A DNA stretch of 64,000 nucleotides, from assembly GCA_944990035.1 (NCBI GenBank), contig CALYLX010000159.1, forward strand, positions 682,001 to 746,000, written 5' to 3'. A program made the translations under genes and the position numbers. Below are positions 56,507 through 64,000 of the stretch, piece after piece; position 1 is the first letter of the stretch; every line of letters begins with the position of its first letter. Below the pieces are notes generated by a model. That model saw only the letters and a list, made by a program, of their open reading frames with translations, made no database searches and had not been told where the DNA came from. Source of the DNA: Clitopilus passeckerianus (lineage: Eukaryota > Basidiomycota > Agaricomycetes > Agaricales > Entolomataceae).

Positions 56507-57089
56507 TTCGTAGTCGAAATCGAAGTCGGTCTCTGGTTCAATTGTTTCTGCACTGGGGCGCTCCTCTGGCTCAGCTGTGGGGCTCTCCTCTAGCTGTTGT
56601 TGTACTTGGTGTTCTTCTTCTTCCTCTTCGGGCAAGACAGAAGCGCTGGTAGACGGGACTAGTGATGGGTTCCTGGATATTGCTGTGGGTAATGGTGCGA
56701 AGCGTCGCTGTTCCTCCTCGTCTACTTCAATGTCGTGTTCTCGTTGAGCTCGGACAATAGCAGGGGTCTTATGAGGTCGTTCAGGGGTAGGGAAGTCTAG
56801 AGCGTGGAAGTGTCTGCTTTCAACGGCAACGGTGGTGAATGTGAATTTGCCAAGGGAGAGAGGCGTAGCACCAGCGGTTATTGTTGTGATTAAAACCGCA
56901 GTAGCTTCCGTTGGTGAACTTGTAGACGTTGTTGGTTCCTTCTACTAGAGTGGTATTTCGTGGCGGGTGGTCTGCCCTGTGTACGACCGTGGTGACTGAG
57001 TGGTAGCCGCAACGGCAATCGGCCTGTTGCGTGCTTCTGCTGTGTTGTCGTGGGGTGGGCCTGCGCTAACAATGAGCGGGCCTTCTGAA

Positions 57090-57100
57090 CAGCTTGACCT
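57090..57100 (-). promoter_or_regulatory. Self-priming primer binding site of E5
   Basis: AGGTCAAGCTG (minus strand), two bases inside the LTR edge, complementary to the predicted RNA start at 57282-57272. Same arrangement as in E1, E2 and E4. Confidence 0.7.
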
Positions 57101-57102
57101 TT

Positions 57103-57567
57103 TGTTAAGGCAGAGCCTAACAACTTAGGTAATACTGTTTACGCTCGATGTCTTTGATAAACAAAGACAGAGATTTGTCAGCAGCTGCGGCTGTACTGAC
57201 GACCTGGTGAGATTGACGAAGCAAGGGACTTAAAGGCGAAATAGAGAACTAAGCAGTTAGGTAGATTGCCTAGGTCAAGCTGAGGAGCCTTGACCAAATG
57301 GTACAGGTTTATATACCTATCTAGTAGTTCTAAATATAGCACATGCGCAGCATGCTGAGTAAGTAATGAGTCATGCGCAGCATGATGAGTAAGTACATGA
57401 GTCAGAAAGAGTCAGATAAGGTATAAGTCTCTCACGATCGTGAGAGATGCGGAGTAAGCATGGAAAAAGATGAAAAATGCGCAGTGATGCGCAGCATATG
57501 TGAGTAATCGTGCATAGGTAAGCGGGCCGGGGTATGTAAGGAGAAACATGTAAGCAAAATCATAACA
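57103..57567 (-). repeat. Right (5') LTR of E5 (465 bp) with promoter
   Basis: On the minus strand: U3 57567-57283, predicted RNA start at 57282, R/U5 to 57103. TATATAAA lies at 57315-57308, 33 bases before the start. U3 holds a 20-bp perfect palindrome (57428-57447, core CACGATCGTG), two TGACTCA sites (57367-57373 and 57398-57404, the Gcn4/AP-1 type) and several TGCGCA palindromes. Confidence 0.93.
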
Positions 57568-57572
57568 GTTGG

Positions 57573-60145
57573 ACTATCTTCCTTCGGAGGTCTTCGTCAT
57601 CTGGTACCACACACTTGTCCTTGTAGTACAAGATGCCATCGTCAAATTTCCAGTCTTCCAGGTTTGATCGGATTGGTGGGGGTCCGTCTTCTTTGGCGGT
57701 GCGAATGGCGTCAACAATCAGTTTGTCATTGACCATCTTGTGTACAATTTCGTCCTTTAGTTCAATGTCAATTGAGCGAAGGAAGAGCTTGTCGGGGAGG
57801 AGAATGATGTCTTCGTTGTCGGTGTCTTCACCTGGGATGTGGTCTGGTCGTCGAGATAGTGCGTCAGATTGTATCATCTTTGCACCAGGGGTGTGTACAA
57901 GTTTGATGTTAAACTGGGATAGCATCAAATTCCATCTTGCTTGTCGTCGGTTCAACTTCCGGGCTTCTCGGAAGTATGTGAGGTTTTTGTGATCGGATAG
58001 AATCACAACTGAATGTTGGGATCCATGGAAGTAGTGTCGCCAGGTTTCTAATGCGCGGATAATGCCTAGAAGTTCTCGGTCGTAGATTTCATAGTTCCGT
58101 TCTGTTTCGAGAACGATTTAGATATGAAACCACATGGGTGCCATGATCCGTTGGCGTCACGTTGTTGTAGGACTGCTCCTGTTGCATGTTTTGAGGCGTC
58201 GCTTTCCACCACAAATGGCTTCGTGGGATCAGGCATCAGCAACACAGGCGCTTCCAGGAATTTGTCTTTCAGGGTAGTGAAAGCTTTGTGACATTCATTG
58301 GTCCATTCCCATTTCTTGTCTTTCTTGGTGAGTTCGTTCAGCGGTTTGGCAATTTCCGCATATTTTCCGATGAACCTGCGGTAAAAGTTTCCGAATCCTA
58401 GGAATGATCGGACTTCCTTTACTGTAGTTGGCGTAGGCCAGTCGCGCATCCCTGCAAGTTTGACAGGGTCCATGGAGATCTTGTTTGGTTCAATGATGAA
58501 CCCAAGGTATTCCACTCTTGTGGTGTCAAATTGGCATTTCTCTGCTTTGAGGTAGAGATCGTTGTTTTGTAGTCTTTGTAAGACTCTGCGTGTGCGTTCT
58601 CGGTGTTTTTCTGGATCGTTGGAGAAGATGAGGATGTCGTCCATGTAGATGATGACCCATCCTTCGTCTATCATGTCTCGGAAAAGGTGGTTCATCATTG
58701 CTTGGAAGGTACCGGGTGAGTTCATTAGTCCAAAGAACATCACCATTGGTTCAAATAACCCTCGGTTGGTCTTGAACGCTGCTTTCCATTGGTCACCATC
58801 TTTGATGCGGATGTTGTGATATCCCCATCGAATGTCGAGTTTGGTGAAGACAGTTGCTCCTTTGAGTTTATCGATGAGTTCGCTAGCCAGCGGTAAGGGG
58901 TAAGCGTTAGGTATTGTTCCTTCGTTGAGTCGTCGGTAATCCTGACATGGTCTCAGGGCTTCCGAGTCTTTCTTTGCAACAAAGAAGAACGGAGATGCTT
59001 GTGGGGAGTTGGATTCTCGGATGTATCCTTTGGCTAGATTTTCCTTGAGAAACTCGTCGAGTTTTTCTTGCTCTAAGGGGCTGAGCGGATAGACCTTGCA
59101 GTCTTTTGGCACGAAATCTGTCTTCAGATCTATGGCGTGATCCCAGGGTCGGCTTGGTGGGAATCGTTCAGATGCTGCTTTCTCAAAGACTTTTCTGTAG
59201 TCTTGAAGATAGTCGGGGATGATTTCGTCAAGGGATTTCTTTGGTTCCTTATCTTCTCGTTTATGTTCCAGAGCTTGCGAAATTGATGTTTCGCACGTAT
59301 CCACACCTGCTGTGTGTGGTGTCTGGTTGCTGGATGGTGTGTTACCACCGTCTGTCGTATTGTGGTAGTTGGCCTGATTGGCCCGTACACAAGGTAATCC
59401 TTTGTGTGTTCCTGCGTAAGTGGGGTTCCTCCTTGGTGAATATTCCGACTGCCGGTTCGTTCTGGCAGTATGCGATGAGAAAATCTTCATTGATCTCTTC
59501 TCCGTCTTCGACTATTCGGAAATAGTCGCTAAGTCCTTCTGATTTTCCGGGATTCTCTTCGGAACAATCAGGTGCTGGGGTAGGTGGCGTGTTTTCCTCT
59601 AGTAGTTGTTCTCGGATGGCTCTCATCCGCTTGATGTCTACTGCTCGCATCAATGTTTGCGACAGTCGTTGGGTAATGCGTGATTCGTCGATTTCGAGTG
59701 TGCCGTCGCTCCACGATATGATTGGATCTACCCGTTTTAGCCAGGGTAATCCAAAAATCAGGTGGTCTTTCCCGAGTCCAGTGACAAAACATCTTTCCTT
59801 GATGATGGCTGTCCCTATCTTGGCAATAACCCAGGTAAAGTGGGTAATAGTTCCTTGTTTGTTCAGGGTGCCATCAACGTTTCGTGCTGTAATCGGTTGT
59901 CGGAGTGGGAGTAGTGGGAGGTGATGTGTCTTGGCAAAGACGGAGTCGATAAATGACCCTTGCGCTCCAGAGTCAATGAGAGCTTTTGTGCCGGCGATTG
60001 TTGTATTTCCATCTAGGGGGTCTTGTAGAGAGATTGGGATACGCATAGATTCAGCATAAAAATCAGTAGCTACAAGTACACTGGAAATATCAATCGGGCG
60101 AGGAAGTACTGACGTCGGCTTTGCAGTCTTCCTCTTTAAAAACCC
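57573..60145 (-). pseudogene. pol: Pol of E4, N-terminal to RNase H/linker part
   Basis: Protease in 59342-60046 (SGAQGSFIDSVF). RT in 58066-59490 with [40 protein letters not shown] and [12 protein letters not shown], then the RNase H start ([14 protein letters not shown]). 57573-58006 carries the RNase H end and the linker to the integrase finger. Breaks are single bases: G-run near 59424, T-run near 59290, C near 58108. The integrase is cut by E5. Confidence 0.88.
60100..60145 (-). other. -1 frameshift signal of E4: GGGTTTT heptamer plus stem-loop
   Basis: Heptamer at 60145-60139, then the gag stop TAA (60138-60136), a 4-base spacer in all, then a stem: GAGGAAG pairs with CTTCCTC and inside it ACTG pairs with CAGT, one bulged A, 12-base loop (60134-60100). 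This is the standard layout of a viral -1 frameshift site. E3 keeps the heptamer and stem with only a loop change. Confidence 0.75.
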
Positions 60146-61064
60146 TCAGCCTCTGCTTCAGTGTAGAATTCAGCGGCTTCTTCTTGGGGCATGTCAGCTA
60201 GGACTGCTCTGACATATTTGATCAACTCGGCTCCCTTCTCAGGTTTCTTGTGGAATCGGCTGTCGTTGTTGCTAGGGTAGGTTCTTCCAAAATTCTTCCT
60301 TTGAAGACATTGTTGGATCGTGTGACCTTTCTTGGAGCAATAGTAGCACAAGTTGTTCTTCTTGTGATGTTCTCTTTCCTCCTGGGTGAGGCGGCGTTTG
60401 GGTGGATCAGTGGTGAAACGATCAACATCCATAGCCATTGGGTCTCGGGCTCCAGTAGGTGTTTTGTAAGCACCTTTGACCATATCAGATGTCTTGATGA
60501 TACGGGTATGTCCCATGATTGTCTTGGCACGTCGCCAGTTGTTGTCAAACTGGACGGCTTTCTTGACCCAATCGTCGAATGTGGTAGGAGGGAATCGGAA
60601 AAGAGAATTTTCTCTCGGAGTTTGGGGGTAAGTCCTTCCATGAAGATCTCAATCTTTGCAGTGTCACCGCTGAGATCAGTTCGTGCAAGAATATTCTTGA
60701 AGACGGTGACAAATTCGTCAGCTGTCCCATCCTGTCGTAAGGCTTTGAGTTGGAGGAGTGCGGCAGCTTTGTCGTCGGTAGGGGAAAAGGCTTCTTTGAA
60801 TTGGTTGATAAATTCAGCGTAGGTGGCTTTCCTTTCAGCTGCTGAATATTTATCGTGAAATTCTAATCCCCATGCTGCTGCAGTTCCTTCTTTGAGGAAG
60901 GATAGGGCGATGCGAATCTTCTTGTCATCTTCGAGTTGGTTGAGGTTGTTTAGGATGAGGTAGTCTTCAAGTTCCTGAATGAACTTTCTGGTCTTGGATC
61001 GGTCTCCGGAGAACGTTTGGGGTTTGGCTCCAATGTCCTTCTTGTTGTTGTTGTCTTGTGACAT
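60136..61064 (-). pseudogene. gag: Gag of E4, one frame break
   Basis: As in E2 gag from MSQDNNNKKDIGAKPQTFSG to the end of the capsid (LREKILFSDS). It then leaves frame because the C-run has three C, not four, near 60590. The zinc-knuckle part continues in the other frame at 60136-60516 and is itself intact (CYYCSKKGHTIQQC). A base-calling error is a plausible cause. Confidence 0.82.
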
Positions 61065-61662
61065 TTCGTAGTCGAAATCGAAGTCGGTCTCTGGTTCAAT
61101 TGTTTCTGCACTGGGGCGCTCCTCTGGCTCAGCTGTGGGGCTCTCCTCTAGCTGTTGTTGTACTTGGTGTTCTTCTTCTTCCTCTTCGGGCAAGACAGAA
61201 GCGCTGGTAGACGGGACTAGTGATGGGTTCCTGGATATTGCTGTGGGTAATGGTGCGAAGCGTCGCTGTTCTTCCTCGTCTACTTCAATGTCGTGTTCTC
61301 GTTGAGCTCGGACAATAGCAGGGGTCTTATGAGGTCGTTCAGGGGTAGGGAAGTCTAGAGCGTGGAAGTGTCTGTTTTCAACGGCAACGGTGGTGAATGT
61401 GAATTTGCCAAGGGAGAGAGAGGCGTAGCACCAGCGGTTATTGTTGTGATTAAAACCGCAGTAGCTTCCGTTGGTGAACTTGTAGACGTTGTTGGTTCCT
61501 TCTACTAGAGTGGTATTTCGTGGCGGGTGGTCTGCCCTGTGTACGACCGTGGTGACTGAGTGGTAGCCGCAACGGCAATCGGCCTGTTGCGTGCTTCTGC
61601 TGTGTTGTCGTGGGGTGGGCCTGCGCTAACAATGAGCGGGCCTTCTGAACAGCTTGACCTTT

Positions 61663-62127
61663 TGTTAAGGCAGAGCCTAACAACTTAGGTAATACTGTTT
61701 ACGCTCGATGTCTTTGATAAACAAAGACAGAGATTTGTCAGCAGCTGCGGCTGTACTGACAACCTGGTGAGATTGACGAAGCAAGGGACTTAAAGGCGAA
61801 GTAGAGAACTAAGCAGTTAGGTAGATTGCCTAGGTCAAGCTGAGGAGCCTTGACCAAATGGTACAGGTTTATATACCTATCTAGTAGTTCTAAATATAGC
61901 ACATGCGCAGCATGCTGAGTAAGTAATGAGTCATGCGCAGCATGATGAGTAAGTACATGAGTCAGAAAGAGTCAGATAAGGTATAAGTCTCTCACGATCG
62001 TGAGAGATGCGGAGTAAGCATGGAAAAAGATGAAAAATGCGCAGTGATGCGCAGCATATGTGAGTAATCGTGCATAGGTAAGCGGGCCGGGGTATGTAAG
62101 GAGAAACATGTAAGCAAAATCATAACA
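61663..62127 (-). repeat. Right (5') LTR of E4 (465 bp)
   Basis: Matches 47709-48173, including GACAACC and GAAGTAGAG. The primer site lies just left of it, at 61650-61660. Confidence 0.93.
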
Positions 62128-62132
62128 GAAGG

Positions 62133-63570
62133 TACCGGGTGAGTTCATTAGTCCAAAGAACATCACCATTGGTTCAAATAACCCTTGGTTGGTCTTGAAC
62201 GCTGCTTTCCATTGGTCACCATCTTTGATGCGGATGTTGTGATATCCCCATCGAATGTCGAGTTTGGTGAAAACAGTTGCTCCTTTGAGTTTATCGATGA
62301 GTTCGCTAGCCAGCGGTAAGGGGTAAGCGTTAGGTATTGTTCCTTCGTTGAGTCGTCGGTAGTCTTGACATGGTCTTAGGGCTTCCGAGTCTTTCTTTGC
62401 AACGAAGAAGAACGGAGATGCTTGTGGGGAGTTGGATTCCCAGATGTATCCTTTAGCTAGATTTTCCTTGAGAAACTCGTCGAGTTTTTCTTGTTCTAAG
62501 GGGCTGAGCGGATAGACCTTGCAGTCTTTTGGCACGAAATCTGTCTTCAGATCTATGGCATGATTCCAGGGTCGGCTTGGTGGGAATCGTTCAGATGCTG
62601 CTTTCTCAAAGACTTTTCTGTAGTCTTGAAGATAGTCGGGGATGATTTCGTCAAGGGATTTCTTTGGCTCCTTATCTTCTCGTTTATGCTCCAGAGCTTG
62701 CGAAATTGATGTTTTCGCACGTATCCACACCTGCTGTGTGTGGTGTCTGGTTGCTGGATGGTGTGTTATCACCGTCTGTCGTATCGTGGTAGTTGGCCTG
62801 ATTGGCCCGTACACAAGGTAATCCTTTGTGTGTTCCTGCGTAAGTGGGGGTTCCTCCTTGGTGAATATTCCGACTGCCGGTTCGTTCTGGCAGTATGTGA
62901 TGAGAAAGTCTTCATTGATCTCTTCTCCGTCTTCAACTATTCGGAAATAGTCGCTAAGTCCTTCTGATTTTCCGGGATTCTCTTCGGAACAATCAGGTGC
63001 TGGGGTAGGTGGCGTGTTTTCCTCTAGTAGTTGTTCTCGGATGGCTCTCATCCGCTTGGTGTCTACTGCTCGCATCAATGTTTGCGACAGTCGTTGGGTA
63101 ATGCGTGATTCGTCGATTTCGAGTGTGCCGTCGCTCCACGATATGATTGGATCTACCCGTTTTAGCCAGGGTAATCCAAAAATCAGGTGGTCTTTCCCGA
63201 GTCCAGTGACAAAACATCTTTCCTTGATGATGGCTGTCCCTATCTTGGCAATAACCCAGGTAAAGTGGGTAATAGTTCCTTGTTTGTTCAGGGTGCCATC
63301 AACGTTTTGTGCTGTAATCGGTTGTCGGAGTGGGAGTAGTGGGAGGTGATGTGTCTTGGCAAAGACGGAGTCGATGAATGACCCTTGCGCTCCAGAGTCA
63401 ATGAGAGCTTTTGTGCCGGCGATTGTTGTATTTCCATCTAGAGGGTCTTGTAGAGAGATCGGGATACGCATAGATTCAGCATAAAAATCAGTAGCTACAA
63501 GTACACTGGAAATATCAATCGGGCGAGGAAGTACTGATGTCGGCTTTGCAGTCTTCCTCTTTAAAAACCC
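62133..63570 (-). pseudogene. pol: Pol of E3, N-terminal part (protease to RT), severed by E4
   Basis: Open from the -1 site (GGGTTTT at 63570-63564) through protease (KALIDSGAQGSFIDSVF) to RT ([54 protein letters not shown]), where E4 interrupts before the YMDD box. The YMDD part is at 47407-47697. Amino-acid changes against E4 are few (for example Arg to Gln, Ala to Thr, Asp to Asn, Arg to Trp). Confidence 0.85.
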
Positions 63571-64000
63571 TCAGCCTCTGCTTCGGTGTAGAATTCAGCG
63601 GCTTCTTCTTGGGGCATGTCAGCTAGGACTGCTCTGACATATTTGATCAACTTGGCTCCCTTCTCAGGTTTCTTGTGGAATCGGCTGTCGTTGTTGCTAG
63701 GGTAGGTTTTTCCAAAATTCTTCCTTTGAAGACATTGTTGGATCGTGTGACCTTTCTTGGAGCAATAGTAGCACAAGTTGTTCTTCTTGTGATGTTCTCT
63801 TTCCTCCTGGGTGAGGCGGCGTTTGGGTGGATCAGTGGTGAAACGATCAACATCCATAGCCATTGGGTCTCGGGCTCCAGTAGGTGTTTTGTAAGCACCT
63901 TTGACCATATCAGATGTCTTGATGATACGGGTATGTCCCATGATTGTCTTGGCACGTCGCCAGTTGTTGTCAAACTGGACGGCTTTCTTGACCCAATCGT
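63561..64000 (-). CDS. gag: Gag of E3, C-terminal part, cut by the window end
   Basis: GAYKTPTGARDPMAMDVDRF, the zinc knuckle CYYCSKKGHTIQQC and the end EEAAEFYTEAEAEGF are intact up to the stop at 63561. Upstream residues lie outside the window. Confidence 0.85.
   Translation of the reverse strand, partial: DWVKKAVQFDNNWRRAKTIMGHTRIIKTSDMVKGAYKTPTGARDPMAMDVDRFTTDPPKRRLTQEEREHHKKNNLCYYCSKKGHTIQQCLQRKNFGKTYPSNNDSRFHKKPEKGAKLIKYVRAVLADMPQEEAAEFYTEAEAEGF

Larger units (their letters stand above)
50358..57567 (-). mobile_element. Retrotransposon E5, complete 7.2-kb chromovirus, innermost element
   Basis: The only copy uninterrupted and full length. Order on the minus strand: LTR 57103-57567, primer site, leader, gag, -1 shift site, pol (protease, RT, RNase H, integrase, chromodomain), third ORF, LTR 50358-50821. 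Its two LTRs share copy-specific variants (GACGACC, GCGAAATAGAG) and differ mainly by one G in a G-run, so the insertion is recent. The remaining frame breaks are mostly in homopolymers. Confidence 0.95.
57568..62127 (-). mobile_element. Retrotransposon E4, right part (5' LTR to integrase finger)
   Basis: Continuation of E4 beyond E5, beginning with the GTTGG duplication and running through RNase H, RT, protease and gag to its 5' LTR. The next five bases, 62128-62132, are GAAGG, the E4 target duplication. Confidence 0.93.
62128..64000 (-). mobile_element. Retrotransposon E3, right part, runs off the window
   Basis: After GAAGG, the RT, protease and the end of gag of E3 continue. Compared with E4 and E5 I see roughly 25-30 base changes, all transitions, and no insertions or deletions. 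This is the oldest readable copy after E1 and still keeps an open pol frame here. Confidence 0.9.

Noticed and set aside
61972..62140. An RT variant ending in a new C-terminus (CYDFAYMFLL...)
   Set aside because: It is E3 RT running into the LTR of E4 by insertion, not a designed protein end.

Overview
The window is nuclear DNA from a filamentous fungus, most likely an agaricomycete basidiomycete. Genes are densely packed with many 48-60 bp GT-AG introns, there are F-box and HMG-box genes of basidiomycete style, and the right end is filled by Ty3/gypsy chromovirus retrotransposons. All functional calls rest on motifs I can read; no database search was run. Left part (1-36.56 kb), host genes: a CorA-type Mg2+ transporter cut by the window start (-), a class-3 fatty aldehyde dehydrogenase with a C-terminal membrane anchor and two micro-exons (+), a fast-evolving unknown gene (-), a broken PD-(D/E)XK-like fragment, two small unknown genes, an F-box gene (-), a GNAT acetyltransferase (+), an F-box pseudogene (+), an Ede1/Eps15-like EH-domain endocytic scaffold (-), an HMG-box transcription factor (-), a Sec2-like Rab exchange factor (+), phosphopantothenate-cysteine ligase of coenzyme A synthesis (-), a large RS/proline-rich four-helix membrane protein (+), and a tandem pair of paralogous unknown genes, the second cut by a retrotransposon. 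Two non-autonomous DNA transposons with terminal inverted repeats and target duplications lie at 9245-9877 and 23815-25124. These host genes are housekeeping or unknown; I see no biosynthetic cluster or operon-like unit. Right part (36.56-64 kb), five copies of one ~7.2 kb chromovirus nested inside each other: E1 (+) sits in the host paralog; E3 (-) sits in E1; E2 (+) sits in the left LTR of E3; E4 (-) sits in the reverse transcriptase of E3; E5 (-) sits in the integrase of E4. Perfect 5-bp target duplications (GAAGG for E4, GTTGG for E5) and copy-specific LTR variants support this order. E1 and E3 carry an older 485-bp LTR; E2, E4 and E5 carry a 465-bp LTR. Reading the copies together gives the element's plan: LTR; a primer site matching the predicted 5' end of its own RNA (Tf1-style self-priming); an AUG-free leader of about 780 nt; gag with a zinc knuckle; a GGGTTTT -1 frameshift heptamer abutting the gag stop codon and followed by a stem-loop; pol with protease, RT, RNase H, integrase and chromodomain; then an additional third ORF encoding a coiled-coil, double-zinc-knuckle protein; then the 3' LTR. 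The third ORF, with the AUG-free leader and the frameshift signal, is the best candidate here for something undescribed. Between 41.68 and 47.2 kb both abutting copies are full of small deletions while the rest of the same copies is clean, so base accuracy there should be doubted.
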